Shown here piece after piece: positions 40,346 through 51,208 of a stretch of 64,000 bases of DNA. Every line of letters begins with the position of its first letter. Position 1 is the stretch's first letter. The stretch covers positions 186,001 to 250,000 of the forward strand of contig NZ_JADNYP010000003.1 in NCBI RefSeq assembly GCF_015680705.1. Direction: 5' to 3'. The notes beneath the pieces are model-generated. The model saw only the letters and a program-made list of their open reading frames with translations, did no database searches and was not told the origin of the DNA. This DNA is from Pseudomonas fulva (GTDB lineage Bacteria > Pseudomonadota > Gammaproteobacteria > Pseudomonadales > Pseudomonadaceae). The translations under genes and the position numbers were made by a program.

Positions 40346-41430
40346 CAGTGCTGGGGTTCGTGCTGGGCGAGGGCCCAGGCCACATGCTCGCGCACCAGCG
40401 CTGAGGGATGGTCGCGCCTGGCGCGCAGCGCTTCGAGTACCGGGATGGTCGAGGGGGCATTGCCCAGGCCGACGGCGAGGTTGCGCAACCAGCGTTCATG
40501 GCCGGCGCGGCGCAGTGGCGAACCTTCGGTGTTGCCGAGGAAGGTCGCTTCGTCCCACAGGAAAAGCGCGGCCAGGTCGGCGTTGTCCAGGCCGTGACGG
40601 GGCATGAAGTCATGTTCTGCGGTCGGCCGGGCGAAGCGATTCCACGGGCAGGTGATCTGACAGTCATCGCAGCCGAATACGCGATTGCCGATGAGCGGGC
40701 GAAGCTCGACCGGTATAGAGCCTTTGAATTCGATGGTCAGGTAGGAAATGCAGCGTCGGGCGTCGAGCTGGTAGGGACCGACGAACGCCTGGGTCGGGCA
40801 GATGTCCAGGCAGGCCTGGCAGCGTCCGCAATGTTCCGAAGCCTGGGCGTCATCCAGTGGCAACGGCAGGTCGACGAACAGTTCGGCCAGGAAGAAGTAG
40901 CTGCCGGCCTTGCGGTTGAGCAGCAAGGTATTCTTGCCGATCCAGCCCAGCCCGGCCTGTTGGGCAAGCGCCTTTTCCAGTACCGGCGCGCTGTCGACGA
41001 AGGCGCGGAAGCCGAACGGGCCGATGACCTGCTCGATACGCTCGGCCAGCTGCTGCACGCGCTTGCGTACCAGCTTGTGGTAGTCGCGGCCCAGTGCGTA
41101 GCGCGAAACGTAGGCCTTCTCCGGCTGGGCCAGACGACGAGCCATCTGCGTGTCGCCTGGCAAATAGTCCATGCGCAGCGAAATCACGCGCAAGGTACCG
41201 GGTACCAGCTCGTCAGGATGCGAGCGCTTGCTGCCATGTGCGCCCATGTACTCCATTTCGCCGTGGTGGCCGGCGTCAAGCCAGCGTTGCAGGTGCTGCT
41301 CATGCTCGCCAAGGTCCGTTCCGGCGATGCCGACATGGGAAAAGCCGAGCGCCCGGCCCCAGTCCTTGATCGACAGGGTCAGGTCGGCGAGATCGAGAGT
41401 TTGCGCGGACATTGGGATGAACAAAGGCAT
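40345..41430 (-). CDS. queG: Epoxyqueuosine reductase QueG
   Basis: A 361-residue (or 355 from ATG 41412) cobalamin/iron-sulfur enzyme for the last step of queuosine synthesis in tRNA. Two ferredoxin-type clusters are visible: CGRCQACLDICP and CDDCQITCPW. The C-terminal region forms HEAT-like repeats. It is divergent from nnrD, unlike in E. coli where the order is also queG then nnr. ATG 41430 is chosen for its weak upstream GAG. Confidence 0.95.
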   Translation of the reverse strand: MPLFIPMSAQTLDLADLTLSIKDWGRALGFSHVGIAGTDLGEHEQHLQRWLDAGHHGEMEYMGAHGSKRSHPDELVPGTLRVISLRMDYLPGDTQMARRLAQPEKAYVSRYALGRDYHKLVRKRVQQLAERIEQVIGPFGFRAFVDSAPVLEKALAQQAGLGWIGKNTLLLNRKAGSYFFLAELFVDLPLPLDDAQASEHCGRCQACLDICPTQAFVGPYQLDARRCISYLTIEFKGSIPVELRPLIGNRVFGCDDCQITCPWNRFARPTAEHDFMPRHGLDNADLAALFLWDEATFLGNTEGSPLRRAGHERWLRNLAVGLGNAPSTIPVLEALRARRDHPSALVREHVAWALAQHEPQH

Positions 41431-41480
41431 TACCAGCTCAGGTGCGTATAATTCTGCCAGACATCGGAGCCTTTGACCTC

Positions 41481-42341
41481 ATGCCCCAGACCAAACACAT
41501 CGATGCCAGCCCCAGGCGGCTGGACAGTGACCATCTCGTGGGCCTGGCGCCGCGCCCGGCCCAGGCTCACAAGGGCGACTTCGGCCACGTGCTGGTGGTC
41601 GGCGGCGACCTGGGCACCGGCGGCTCGGTGCTGCTCAGTGCCGAGGCCGCCTTGCGCTGCGGTGCCGGCCTGGTCAGCGTCGCCACTCGCCCCGAGCATG
41701 TCGGCGCCGGCCTGACCCGGCTGCCGGAAACCATGTGCCTGGGCGTAAGCTCCGCCAACCAGCTGATGGGCGTGCTGGAGCGCGCTTCGGTGCTGGTGGT
41801 CGGTCCGGGCCTGGGCCAGGCCGCCTGGGGGCGCAGCCTGCTGTCGGTGGCGGCTGACGCGCAGGTGCCGCAGGTATGGGACGCCGACGCGCTCAACCTG
41901 TTGGCACGCATGCCGCTGGCGATGCCCGGTGGCAGTATCCTGACGCCTCATCCCGGCGAGGCGGCGCGGCTGCTGGGCATCTCGATCGAGGCGGTCCAGG
42001 CCGATCGCCCTGGCACGGCGCGCAAGCTGGCCCGCAGGCACGCCAGCATCTGCGTGCTGAAAGGGGCCGGAACGCTGGTGGCCGATCCACGGGGGCAGCT
42101 GGCGCTGTGCGAGCGTGGTCACCCGGCGATGGCCGGTGCTGGCCTGGGCGATGTGCTCACTGGTGTACTGGGGGCGTTCCTGGCGCAGGGGCTCGATGCC
42201 TGGTCGGCGGCGTGCCTGGGCGTCTGGCTGCATGCCTGTGCCGGTGAGCGCCTGGGCGTGAAGGGGCGTGGCCTGGCGGCCAGCGACCTGGTTCCGGTGA
42301 TTCGAGAACTGTTGGAGGAGCATTCAGCGTGTCAGGCATAA
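41481..42341 (+). CDS. nnrD: ADP/ATP-dependent NAD(P)H-hydrate dehydratase NnrD
   Basis: A 286-residue repair enzyme for hydrated NAD(P)H. The ribokinase-like fold shows GHVLVVGGDLGTGGSVLL, LTPHPGEAARLLG and MAGAGLGDVLTGVLGAF. Only the dehydratase domain is present: the NnrE epimerase domain fused to it in E. coli is missing, so the epimerase must be elsewhere. It overlaps tsaE by 13 bases. Confidence 0.9.
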   Translation: MPQTKHIDASPRRLDSDHLVGLAPRPAQAHKGDFGHVLVVGGDLGTGGSVLLSAEAALRCGAGLVSVATRPEHVGAGLTRLPETMCLGVSSANQLMGVLERASVLVVGPGLGQAAWGRSLLSVAADAQVPQVWDADALNLLARMPLAMPGGSILTPHPGEAARLLGISIEAVQADRPGTARKLARRHASICVLKGAGTLVADPRGQLALCERGHPAMAGAGLGDVLTGVLGAFLAQGLDAWSAACLGVWLHACAGERLGVKGRGLAASDLVPVIRELLEEHSACQA

Positions 42342-42802
42342 CCTTGTATCTGGCCGACGAGCCGGCCACCGTCGCGTTCGGTGCGCGTCTGGCCGCGATC
42401 ACTGGCGGCCATGGCGTGATCTTCCTGGAGGGCGACCTCGGCGCCGGCAAGACCACGCTTTCGCGCGGGCTGATCCGTGGTCTGGGGCATCAGGGGCCGG
42501 TGAAGAGTCCGACCTTCACCGTGGTAGAACCTTACGAGATCGGCGAGGTCCGTGCTTATCACTTCGACCTGTATCGACTGGTCGATCCGGAGGAGCTGGA
42601 ATTCATGGGCATCCGCGATTATTTCGAAGGTGATCCGCTGTGCGTGTTCGAATGGCCAGACAAGGGCGAGGGCGTTTTGCCAAAGCCTGACCTGACCATT
42701 ACCATAAGCCCGCAAACGGGCGGGCGCTCGCTTGCCTTGTCGCCGCAGGGTGCCCGCGGCGAAGCCTGGTGCGCGGCGCTTGCCGCCGAATTCAAACAGT
42801 AA
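42329..42802 (+). CDS. tsaE: tRNA threonylcarbamoyladenosine biosynthesis ATPase TsaE
   Basis: A 157-residue P-loop ATPase working with TsaB and TsaD to make t6A. Walker A is GDLGAGKTTLSRGL, followed by SPTFTVVEPYE and HFDLYRL. GTG 42329 has GGAGGAG upstream inside nnrD. The stop overlaps a possible amiB upstream ATG. Confidence 0.95.
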   Translation: MSGITLYLADEPATVAFGARLAAITGGHGVIFLEGDLGAGKTTLSRGLIRGLGHQGPVKSPTFTVVEPYEIGEVRAYHFDLYRLVDPEELEFMGIRDYFEGDPLCVFEWPDKGEGVLPKPDLTITISPQTGGRSLALSPQGARGEAWCAALAAEFKQ

Positions 42803-42813
42803 TGGGGAAAGGT

Positions 42814-44244
42814 ATGCGCATACGCGCACTGGTCACGCTGGTTGGGCTGCTGCTGACGACGGTGACCTTGGACGCGCTGGCTCTCACTCAGGTCAAGAGC
42901 GTGCGTCTGTGGCGAGCGCCGGACAACACGCGCCTGGTGTTCGATCTCTCCGGTCCGGTCCAGCACAGCGTCTTCACCCTGAGCGCGCCCGATCGCCTGG
43001 TCATCGACATCAACGGCGCGAGCTTGGGCGCGCCGTTGAACGTGCCCACCTCCAATACGCCGATCACCAGCCTGCGCTCGGCACAGCGCACGCCGAACGA
43101 CCTGCGCGTGGTGGTCGACCTGAAGAAGGCAGTGACGCCCAAGAGCTTCACCCTGGCTCCCAATGCCCAGTATGGCAATCGCCTGGTCGTCGACCTCTAC
43201 GATGAAGAGGCAGACGCCATTGCCGCCAGCAGCCCCGCTCCGGCACCGACCCCTGTCGCGACGTCGGCAAGCACCCCGGCGCTCCCGGTGACTCCGGCGC
43301 AGCCAGCGGCCAAGCTGCCACCAGCGCCAAGCGGCAAGCGGGACATCGTCATCGCCATCGATGCCGGACACGGCGGCGAGGACCCTGGCGCCTCTGGCGC
43401 ACGCGGGCAGCACGAAAAGGACATCGTCCTGCAGATCGCCAAGGAACTGCAGCGCCAGATCAATTCCGAAAAGGGCTATCGCGCCGAGCTGACGCGTACC
43501 GGCGACTATTTCATCCCGCTGCGCAAGCGCACCGAAATCGCTCGCAAGAAGGGTGCCGACCTGTTCATTTCCATTCATGCCGACGCCGCGCCTTCCAGGG
43601 CGGCCTTCGGCGCTTCGGTGTTCGCCCTGTCCGATCGCGGCGCAACTTCCGAGACCGCGCGCTGGCTGGCCGACAGCGAGAACCGTTCCGACCTGATCGG
43701 CGGTGCCGGCAACGTCAGCCTGGACGACAAGGACCGCATGCTCGCCGGTGTGCTGCTCGACCTGTCGATGACCGCGACCTTGAGTTCCAGCCTGAACGTC
43801 GGGCAGAAGGTGCTCGGCAACCTGGGCCGCATCACCCCGCTGCACAAGCAGCGGGTCGAGCAGGCCGGCTTCATGGTGCTGAAGTCGCCGGACATCCCGT
43901 CGATCCTGGTGGAGACTGGCTTCATCTCCAATGCCAACGAGGCCAGCAAGCTCGCGACCCGTAGCCACCAGCAGGCCCTGGCGCGCTCGATTCATACCGG
44001 TGTGCGCCAGTTCTTCCAGCAGAACCCGCCACCGGGCACCTATATCGCCTGGCTGCGTGACAGCGGCAAGATCGCCCAGGGCCCGCGCGAACATACGGTC
44101 CGACCAGGGGAAACCCTGGCCATGCTCGCCGTGCGCTACCAGGTCAGCGTCGCCAGCCTGCGCAGTGCCAACAACCTCAAGAGCGAGGCGCTCAAGGTCG
44201 GCCAGCAGCTGGCCATTCCCAATACCACCCTGGCGTCGCAATGA
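42814..44244 (+). CDS. amiB: N-acetylmuramoyl-L-alanine amidase AmiB
   Basis: A 476-residue periplasmic cell-separation enzyme. It has a signal peptide ([14 protein letters not shown]), an AMIN domain (about 25-125), a Pro/Ala-rich linker, an Amidase_3 domain with [20 protein letters not shown] and VETGFISN (zinc ligands and catalytic Glu), and a C-terminal LysM ([16 protein letters not shown]). ATG 42814 is preferred to ATG 42802 because of the signal peptide. It overlaps mutL. Confidence 0.94.
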   Translation: MRIRALVTLVGLLLTTVTLDALALTQVKSVRLWRAPDNTRLVFDLSGPVQHSVFTLSAPDRLVIDINGASLGAPLNVPTSNTPITSLRSAQRTPNDLRVVVDLKKAVTPKSFTLAPNAQYGNRLVVDLYDEEADAIAASSPAPAPTPVATSASTPALPVTPAQPAAKLPPAPSGKRDIVIAIDAGHGGEDPGASGARGQHEKDIVLQIAKELQRQINSEKGYRAELTRTGDYFIPLRKRTEIARKKGADLFISIHADAAPSRAAFGASVFALSDRGATSETARWLADSENRSDLIGGAGNVSLDDKDRMLAGVLLDLSMTATLSSSLNVGQKVLGNLGRITPLHKQRVEQAGFMVLKSPDIPSILVETGFISNANEASKLATRSHQQALARSIHTGVRQFFQQNPPPGTYIAWLRDSGKIAQGPREHTVRPGETLAMLAVRYQVSVASLRSANNLKSEALKVGQQLAIPNTTLASQ

Positions 44245-46160
44245 TGAGCGAGAAGGCCCGTATCCAGCTGCTCAGCCCGCGGCTGGCCAACCAGATCGCC
44301 GCCGGCGAGGTGGTCGAGCGTCCGGCTTCGGTGATCAAGGAGCTGCTCGAGAACAGTCTCGACTCCGGCGCCCGGCGCATCGACGTGGAGGTCGAGCAGG
44401 GCGGCGTCAAGTTGCTGCGCGTGCGTGACGACGGCAGCGGGATCCCTGCCGACGACCTGCCCCTGGCGCTGGCTCGGCATGCCACCAGCAAGATCCGTGA
44501 ACTGCAAGACCTCGAAGGCGTGCTGAGCCTGGGCTTTCGGGGCGAGGCCCTGGCTTCGATCAGCTCGGTCGCGCGTCTGACCCTGACGTCGCGTACTGCC
44601 AGCGCCAGCGAGGCCTGGCAGGTGGAAACCGAGGGTCGGGACATGACGCCGCGGGTGCAGCCGGCGGCCCATCCGGTGGGCACTTCGGTCGAGGTGCGCG
44701 ACCTGTTCTTCAATACCCCGGCCCGACGCAAGTTCCTCAAGAGCGAGAAAACCGAGTTCGATCACCTGCAGGAGGTGATTCGTCGGCTGGCGCTGGCGCG
44801 CTTCGACGTGGCCTTCCATCTGCGGCACAACGGCAAGACCGTGCTTGGCCTGCATGAGGCGGCGGATGAAATGGCGCGGGCGCGGCGGGTCGGCTCGATC
44901 TGCGGGCCAGGCTTTCTCGAGCAGGCGCTGCCGATCGAGGTCGAGCGCAACGGCCTGCGCCTGTGGGGCTGGGTAGGGTTGCCCACCTTCTCTCGCAGCC
45001 AGGCGGACCTGCAGTACTTCTTCGTCAACGGCCGGACGGTACGTGACAAGCTGGTCGCGCACGCCGTGCGCCAGGCCTATCGCGACGTGCTATTCAACGG
45101 TCGTCATCCGACCTTCGTGCTGTTCCTCGAGCTCGATCCCAGCGGTGTCGATGTCAACGTGCACCCGACCAAGCACGAGGTACGTTTTCGCGAAGGCAGG
45201 ATGGTCCACGACTTTCTCTACGGCACCCTGCATCGCGCCCTGGCTGACGTCCGTCCGCAGGATCAGGTGGCAGCGCCGGCCGCGATCGAGCAAGCGCCCC
45301 GTGCGACCGGCCTGCAGGCTGGCGAGTTCGGGCCGCAGGGCGAGATGCGCTTGTCCGCGTCGCTGCTCGACCAGCCGGCAGGCGCGCCCCGGCAGCCCTA
45401 TTCGCCAAGTGGCGGGGATGGCAGCGGCAGCAGCGGTAGCGTCGGCCATGGCTACCAGTACACCCCAAAGCCAGCGCCCAGCGTGCCAGCGGCCGAAGCG
45501 CGTGCGGTCTACCGCGAGTTCTTCGCACCGCTTACCGGGGCGGCGCCCACGGAGCTGCCCCAGGCGCAGGGCGATATCCCGCCGCTGGGCTATGCCCTGG
45601 CTCAGCTCAAGGGCATCTATATCCTCGCCGAGAACGCCACCGGGCTGGTGCTGGTGGACATGCACGCTGCCCACGAACGCATCATGTACGAGCGGTTGAA
45701 ACTGGCCATGGCCAGCGAAGGCTTGAGCGGCCAGCCTTTGCTGGTGCCCGAGTCCCTGGCGCTGAGCCAGCGCGAGGCCGATTGCGCCGAGGAGCATGCC
45801 GAGTGGTTCCGGCGACTGGGCTTCGAGCTGCAGCGGCTGGGGCCGGAAACCCTGGCGATTCGCCAGATCCCGGCACTGCTGAAACAGGCCGAGGCCAACC
45901 GCCTGGTGCAGGATGTACTGGCCGACCTGATGGAATACGGCACCAGTGACCGTATTCAGGCGCATCTCAACGAACTGCTGGGCACCATGGCTTGCCATGG
46001 CGCGGTGCGTGCCAACCGCCGCCTGGCCATCCCCGAGATGAACGCCTTGCTGCGCGACATGGAGAACACCGAGCGCAGCGGCCAATGCAACCATGGCCGC
46101 CCGACCTGGACCCAGATGGGCCTGGACGACCTCGACAAACTCTTCCTGCGCGGCCGATGA
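44241..46160 (+). CDS. mutL: DNA mismatch repair protein MutL
   Basis: A 639-residue mismatch repair matchmaker. The GHKL ATPase motifs are present: [37 protein letters not shown]. There is a C-terminal dimerisation domain. ATG 44241 and ATG 44244 are both possible, both overlapping the amiB stop. A Gly/Ser-rich linker (around residue 390) separates the domains. Confidence 0.96.
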   Translation: MMSEKARIQLLSPRLANQIAAGEVVERPASVIKELLENSLDSGARRIDVEVEQGGVKLLRVRDDGSGIPADDLPLALARHATSKIRELQDLEGVLSLGFRGEALASISSVARLTLTSRTASASEAWQVETEGRDMTPRVQPAAHPVGTSVEVRDLFFNTPARRKFLKSEKTEFDHLQEVIRRLALARFDVAFHLRHNGKTVLGLHEAADEMARARRVGSICGPGFLEQALPIEVERNGLRLWGWVGLPTFSRSQADLQYFFVNGRTVRDKLVAHAVRQAYRDVLFNGRHPTFVLFLELDPSGVDVNVHPTKHEVRFREGRMVHDFLYGTLHRALADVRPQDQVAAPAAIEQAPRATGLQAGEFGPQGEMRLSASLLDQPAGAPRQPYSPSGGDGSGSSGSVGHGYQYTPKPAPSVPAAEARAVYREFFAPLTGAAPTELPQAQGDIPPLGYALAQLKGIYILAENATGLVLVDMHAAHERIMYERLKLAMASEGLSGQPLLVPESLALSQREADCAEEHAEWFRRLGFELQRLGPETLAIRQIPALLKQAEANRLVQDVLADLMEYGTSDRIQAHLNELLGTMACHGAVRANRRLAIPEMNALLRDMENTERSGQCNHGRPTWTQMGLDDLDKLFLRGR

Positions 46161-47119
46161 TGAACGACAAGCCTCCTGCGATATTCCTGATGGGCCCGAC
46201 CGCGGCCGGCAAGACCGATCTGGCCATCGAGCTGACCAAGGTGCTTCCCTGCGAGCTGATCAGCGTCGACTCGGCACTGGTCTACCGAGGCATGGACATC
46301 GGTACCGCCAAACCGTCCCAGGCCGTGCTCGCCGCGCATCCGCACCGGTTGATCGACATTCTCGATCCGGTCGACAGCTATTCGGCGGCCGATTTTCGTC
46401 GCGATGCCCTGGCCGCCATGGCCGAGATCACCGCACGCGGGCGCATCCCGCTGCTGGTGGGTGGCACGATGCTGTACTACAAGGCACTGGTCGAGGGCCT
46501 GGCCGACATGCCGGCTGCCGATGCACAGGTCCGTGCCGAGCTCGAGGCGCAGGCGCGCGAACTCGGCCTGGCGCAGCTGCACCGACAGCTGGCCGAGGTC
46601 GATCCGACATCCGCGGCGCGCATCCATCCCAACGACCCCCAGCGCCTGATCCGTGCCCTGGAAGTGTACCGGGTGAGCGGGCAGAGCATGACCAGCCACC
46701 GCGAGCGCCAGCTGGCTCAAGGCCTGGGCAGCGAAGGACCGTTGCCCTACAGCGTCGCCAGCCTGGCGATCGCGCCTGCGGATCGTCACGTGCTGCACGA
46801 GCGGATCGCTCTGCGATTTTCACGGATGCTGGAACAGGGCTTCGTCGATGAGGTCCGTATGTTACGAAACAGAAGTGACTTGCACGCAGGTTTGCCGTCT
46901 ATACGAGCGGTGGGTTATCGACAGGTCTGGGACCATCTCGATGGCAAGCTCACGGCGGTACAGATGCGCGAGCGCGGAATCATCGCCACGCGCCAGCTGG
47001 CCAAGCGGCAATTCACCTGGTTACGCAGCTGGTCCGACGTACACTGGCTTGATAGCCTGGCCTGTGACAATCTGTCCCGCACCTTGAAATACCTCGGGGC
47101 CATCTCCATATTGAGCTGA
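46157..47119 (+). CDS. miaA: tRNA dimethylallyltransferase MiaA
   Basis: An enzyme of about 320 residues adding the isopentenyl group to A37 of tRNAs reading UNN codons. The P-loop is [11 protein letters not shown]; further motifs are [19 protein letters not shown] and [15 protein letters not shown] 46157 or 46160 overlaps the mutL stop. It is followed by hfq after a 92-base leader. Confidence 0.96.
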   Translation: MMNDKPPAIFLMGPTAAGKTDLAIELTKVLPCELISVDSALVYRGMDIGTAKPSQAVLAAHPHRLIDILDPVDSYSAADFRRDALAAMAEITARGRIPLLVGGTMLYYKALVEGLADMPAADAQVRAELEAQARELGLAQLHRQLAEVDPTSAARIHPNDPQRLIRALEVYRVSGQSMTSHRERQLAQGLGSEGPLPYSVASLAIAPADRHVLHERIALRFSRMLEQGFVDEVRMLRNRSDLHAGLPSIRAVGYRQVWDHLDGKLTAVQMRERGIIATRQLAKRQFTWLRSWSDVHWLDSLACDNLSRTLKYLGAISILS

Positions 47120-47211
47120 GTCCTTGCAAATGCCGTCTATCATTGCGATGGCCGGCAGAAATCTCTGTTTTTTGTTGTTTTCTATTATTGATCCCTACAG
47201 GAGTGCGGCAT

Positions 47212-47472
47212 ATGTCAAAAGGGCATTCGCTACAAGACCCTTACCTGAACACTTTGAGAAAAGAAAAAGTCCCGGTTTCCATCTACCTGGTCAACGGAAT
47301 CAAACTGCAAGGTTCGATCGAGTCCTTCGACCAGTTCGTGGTGCTGCTGAAGAACACCGTCAGCCAGATGGTCTACAAGCACGCCATTTCCACTGTCGTC
47401 CCCGCTCGCCCTGTTCGCCTGCCAAGCCCGTCAGATTCCGATCACGGCGACGCCGAGCCAGGCAACGCCTGA
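47212..47472 (+). CDS. hfq: RNA chaperone Hfq
   Basis: An 86-residue Sm-like hexameric RNA chaperone. The Sm1 region ([20 protein letters not shown]) and Sm2 signature YKHAIST are intact. ATG 47212 has AGGAG upstream. The C-terminal tail is short. Its leader is U-rich on the RNA, which could permit self-binding. It is followed by hflX after 12 bases. Confidence 0.98.
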   Translation: MSKGHSLQDPYLNTLRKEKVPVSIYLVNGIKLQGSIESFDQFVVLLKNTVSQMVYKHAISTVVPARPVRLPSPSDSDHGDAEPGNA

Positions 47473-47484
47473 TAGGAGTCTCTC

Positions 47485-48786
47485 TTGTTCTTTGAGCGCC
47501 ACGGTGGCGGTGAACGAGCACTTCTCGTTCACTTGGAAGGTCAGAACCCTGAGGCGCGCGAAGACCCGCAGGAGTTCCAGGAACTGGCGTTGTCGGCAGG
47601 GGCCGACATCGTCGCGATGTCGAGCATCGCGCGGCATCAGCCCACCGCCAAATACCTGATTGGCAGCGGCAAGGTCGAGGAACTGCGCGACCTGGTCCAT
47701 GTCGAGCAGGTGGATCTGGTGATCTTCAATCACACCCTCACTCCGAGCCAGGAGCGCAACCTCGAGCGTGTCTTCGAGTGCCGTGTGCTCGATCGTACCG
47801 GCCTGATCCTCGACATCTTCGCCCAGCGGGCGCGTACCCATGAAGGCAAGCTGCAGGTGGAACTGGCCCAGCTCGAGCACATGAGCACGCGGCTGGTGCG
47901 CGGCTGGACCCACCTCGAGCGCCAGAAAGGCGGTATCGGCCTGCGGGGGCCCGGCGAAACCCAGCTGGAAACCGACCGTCGACTGCTGCGGGTACGCCTG
48001 CGGCAGATCAAGGCGCGCCTGGAGAAAGTGCGCAGCCAGCGCGAACAGGCGCGTCGCGGGCGCCGGCGCGCCGATATCCCTTCGGTCTCGCTGGTGGGGT
48101 ATACCAATGCTGGCAAGTCGACACTCTTCAATGCGCTCACGGCTTCGGACGTATATGCCGCCGACCAGCTGTTCGCCACGCTCGATCCGACCTTGCGTCG
48201 CCTGCAGCTCGATGACCTCGGGCCGATCGTGCTTGCCGATACCGTGGGCTTCATCCGCCACCTGCCGCACAAGCTGGTCGAGGCGTTTCGAGCTACGCTC
48301 GAAGAGTCGAGCAACTCCGACCTGCTGCTGCATGTGATCGACGCCCATGAGCCCGAGCGCATGGAGCAGATCGAGCAAGTGCTGGCGGTGCTGGACGAGA
48401 TCGGTGCCGAAGGCTTGCCGATCCTGGAGGTATACAACAAACTCGACCTGCTCGAGGATGTCGAGCCGCAGATCCAGCGCAATGCCGACGGCAAGCCCGA
48501 ACGGGTCTGGGTCTCGGCGCGTGACGGGCGCGGTCTGGAGCTGGTTGGCCAGGCCATCGCGGAACTGCTGGGGAATGACCTGTTCGTCGGTACCCTGCGC
48601 CTGGAACAACGGCTTTCCCGGCTGCGGGCGCAGCTCTTCGAGCTGGGCGCGGTGCAGGAGGAAGAGCACGATGAGCAAGGCAGCAGCCTGCTGAGCGTGC
48701 GTCTTCCAAGGGTGGAACTCAATCGTCTGATCAGCCGGGAAGGGCTGGAGCCACAAGCGTTCATTGAGCAACACACTTTGCAATAA
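47485..48786 (+). CDS. hflX: GTPase HflX
   Basis: A 433-residue ribosome-splitting GTPase. The N-terminal subdomain I contains GGIGLRGPGETQLETDRR; the G domain shows GYTNAGKST (G1), DTVGFIRHLPH (G3) and NKLDLL (G4). TTG 47485 has AGGAG 6 bases upstream. It sits in the hfq-hflX-hflK-hflC operon order. Confidence 0.96.
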   Translation: MFFERHGGGERALLVHLEGQNPEAREDPQEFQELALSAGADIVAMSSIARHQPTAKYLIGSGKVEELRDLVHVEQVDLVIFNHTLTPSQERNLERVFECRVLDRTGLILDIFAQRARTHEGKLQVELAQLEHMSTRLVRGWTHLERQKGGIGLRGPGETQLETDRRLLRVRLRQIKARLEKVRSQREQARRGRRRADIPSVSLVGYTNAGKSTLFNALTASDVYAADQLFATLDPTLRRLQLDDLGPIVLADTVGFIRHLPHKLVEAFRATLEESSNSDLLLHVIDAHEPERMEQIEQVLAVLDEIGAEGLPILEVYNKLDLLEDVEPQIQRNADGKPERVWVSARDGRGLELVGQAIAELLGNDLFVGTLRLEQRLSRLRAQLFELGAVQEEEHDEQGSSLLSVRLPRVELNRLISREGLEPQAFIEQHTLQ

Positions 48787-48882
48787 ATGCCCGACCACGT
48801 CGCCGGGCAGCCGTGACAGGCATTCTGTAGCATTGGACGGCGCGCCGTGGGCGCGTCTTTGCTTTATCAGATGGAGAGCGCT

Positions 48883-50061
48883 ATGGCTTGGAACGAGCCG
48901 GGTGGCAACTCGAACAATCAGGATCCCTGGGGCGGCCGCCGCGGTGGCGGTGGTGGCGACAAGAAGGGGCCGCCGGATCTCGACGAGGCCTTCCGCAAGC
49001 TGCAGGACAGCCTCAACGGCATGTTCGGCAGTGGCAAGAAACGCGGTGGGGGTGACCGGAAAGTCGGCAAGGGCGGTGGCTACGGTCTGCTGGGCATAGG
49101 CCTGGCGGTCCTCGCGGCCATCTGGCTGTACAACGCCGTGTACGTGGTGGACGAGCAGGAGCAGGCCGTGGTGCTGCGCCTGGGCAAGTACCACGAGACG
49201 GTAGGGCCGGGCCTGAACATCTACTTCCCGCCGATCGATCGCAAGTACCTGGAGAACGTGACTCGCGAACGGGCCTATACCAAGCAGGGGCAGATGCTCA
49301 CCGAGGACGAGAACATCGTCGAGGTGCCGCTGACCGTGCAGTACAAGATCACCAACCTGCAGGACTTCGTGCTCAACGTCGACCAGCCGGAGATCAGTCT
49401 CCAGCACGCGACCGACAGCGCCCTGCGCCATGTAGTGGGCTCCACCTCGATGGACCAGGTGCTGACCGAGGGGCGCGAGCAGATGGCGGTGGATATCCGC
49501 GAGCGTCTGCAGCGTTTCCTGGATACCTATCGCACCGGCATCACCGTCACCCAGGTCAACGTGCAGAGCGCGGCAGCCCCGCGCGAGGTGCAGGAAGCCT
49601 TCGACGACGTGATCCGTGCCCGCGAGGACGAACAGCGTGCCCGCAATCAGGCCGAATCCTATGCCAACGGCGTGGTGCCGGAGGCCCGTGGCCAGGCGCA
49701 GCGGATCATCGAGGACGCCAACGGCTACCGCGACGAAGTTATCGCCCGCGCCAAGGGCGAGGCCGATCGCTTCACCAAGCTGGTCGCCGAATACCGCAAG
49801 GCGCCGGATGTAACCCGCCAGCGTCTCTACCTGGAGACCATGCAGGAGGTTTACAGCAATTCGAGCAAGGTCCTGGTGGCGACCAAGGATGGGCAGAACA
49901 ACCTGCTCTACCTGCCGCTGGACAAGATGGTCGAAGGTAGCCGCAACAACAGCGCAGCGTCGACCGGCAGCGTGTCGCCATCGGTCAACGATGCCGCCGC
50001 CCGCGCCGCCGCCGACCTGCAACAGCAACAGCAGTCGCTGCGTTCCAGGGAGAGCCGCTGA
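48883..50061 (+). CDS. hflK: FtsH protease modulator HflK
   Basis: A 392-residue SPFH/band 7 membrane protein forming a cage with HflC around FtsH. It has a Gly-rich N-terminus, one transmembrane helix (about residues 70-92) and a band 7 domain (DEQEQAVVLRLGKYHETVGPGLN). ATG 48883 is chosen by family start (MAWNEPGGN). It overlaps hflC by 1 base. A palindrome (ACGGCGCGCCGT) lies in the 96-base gap after hflX. Confidence 0.95.
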   Translation: MAWNEPGGNSNNQDPWGGRRGGGGGDKKGPPDLDEAFRKLQDSLNGMFGSGKKRGGGDRKVGKGGGYGLLGIGLAVLAAIWLYNAVYVVDEQEQAVVLRLGKYHETVGPGLNIYFPPIDRKYLENVTRERAYTKQGQMLTEDENIVEVPLTVQYKITNLQDFVLNVDQPEISLQHATDSALRHVVGSTSMDQVLTEGREQMAVDIRERLQRFLDTYRTGITVTQVNVQSAAAPREVQEAFDDVIRAREDEQRARNQAESYANGVVPEARGQAQRIIEDANGYRDEVIARAKGEADRFTKLVAEYRKAPDVTRQRLYLETMQEVYSNSSKVLVATKDGQNNLLYLPLDKMVEGSRNNSAASTGSVSPSVNDAAARAAADLQQQQQSLRSRESR

Positions 50062-50930
50062 TGAGCAACAAATCGCTGATCGCCCTGATTGCCGCCGTGG
50101 TGCTGGCGATCGTCGCATGGAACAGCTTCTACATCGTGGCCCAGACTGAACGCGCGGTGCTGCTGCAGTTCGGTCGCGTGGTCGAGGCCGATGTCCAGCC
50201 CGGCCTGCACGTGAAGGTTCCCTACGTCAACCAGGTGCGCAAGTTCGATGCCCGCCTGATGACCCTCGATGCCCCGACCCAGCGGTTCCTGACCCTGGAG
50301 AAGAAGGCAGTGATGGTCGACGCCTATGCCAAGTGGCGGGTCAAGGACGCCGAACGCTTCTATACGGCGACGTCCGGCCTCAAGCAGATCGCCGACGAAC
50401 GCCTGTCGCGTCGTCTGGAAAGCGGGCTGCGCGACCAGTTCGGCAAGCGCACCCTGCACGAGGTGGTCTCGGGCGAGCGTGATGCATTGATGGCCGACAT
50501 CACCGCATCGCTCGACCGCATGGCCAACAAGGAGCTGGGGATCGAGGTGATCGATGTGCGGGTCAAGGCCATCGACCTGCCGAAGGAAGTCAACCGCAGC
50601 GTGTTCGATCGCATGAGCACCGAGCGTGAGCGCGAGGCCCGCGAGCATCGCGCCAAGGGTAACGAGCTGGCCGAGGGTATCCGCGCCGATGCCGATCGCC
50701 AGCGCCGGGTCCTGCTGGCCGAAGCCTATCGCGAAGCCGAGGAAACCCGTGGTGATGGCGACGCCCAGGCGGCTGCCATCTATGCTGCGGCGTATACCCA
50801 GGACGCCGACTTCTACGCGTTCTACCGGAGCCTGCAGGCCTACCGCGAAAGCTTCTCTAGCAAGAGCGACGTGCTGGTCCTGGATCCGAAGAACGAATTC
50901 TTCCGCTTCCTCGACAAAAGCAGGCCTTGA
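50061..50930 (+). CDS. hflC: FtsH protease modulator HflC
   Basis: A 289-residue SPFH/band 7 protein with an N-terminal transmembrane helix ([15 protein letters not shown]) and the band 7 domain ([28 protein letters not shown]). It overlaps hflK by one base. A hairpin (50954-50960 with 50970-50976) and then a terminator follow. Confidence 0.96.
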   Translation: MSNKSLIALIAAVVLAIVAWNSFYIVAQTERAVLLQFGRVVEADVQPGLHVKVPYVNQVRKFDARLMTLDAPTQRFLTLEKKAVMVDAYAKWRVKDAERFYTATSGLKQIADERLSRRLESGLRDQFGKRTLHEVVSGERDALMADITASLDRMANKELGIEVIDVRVKAIDLPKEVNRSVFDRMSTEREREAREHRAKGNELAEGIRADADRQRRVLLAEAYREAEETRGDGDAQAAAIYAAAYTQDADFYAFYRSLQAYRESFSSKSDVLVLDPKNEFFRFLDKSRP

Positions 50931-51015
50931 GCCAAGACGGCGCATGCGACCTTGCCTGGCAGCGAAAACGCCAGGCGGGGTGCATCCCGAGGAAAAAGGG
51001 GTGTATGATGAGTCA

Positions 51016-51038
51016 GCCGGGAAATTCCCGGCTTTTTT
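51016..51038 (+). terminator. Intrinsic terminator after hflC
   Basis: A stem of 7-8 GC-rich base pairs (51016-51022 with 51026-51032) followed by six T residues. It ends the hflKC transcript, so hisZ needs its own promoter in the following 170 bases. Confidence 0.9.
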
Positions 51039-51208
51039 GCGTCTGCAAGGTTCATCGGCCGCTGGGACGGCCCCCGGCGCAAAGTATCCAAGGGTGTTCG
51101 CACGGCGGTTGCGCTGGGATCAGTGCTGCCCGCCGTTGGGCGCGGAGACCCGTTCCACTCATGGCTCGCCGGCAGGCAGGCCGCCCGGACCAAAGGGGAA
51201 ATGGCATA

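Noticed and set aside
47431..50118. 895-residue minus-strand open frame opposite hflX and hflK
   Set aside because: It is antisense to two certain genes and has no domain pattern.
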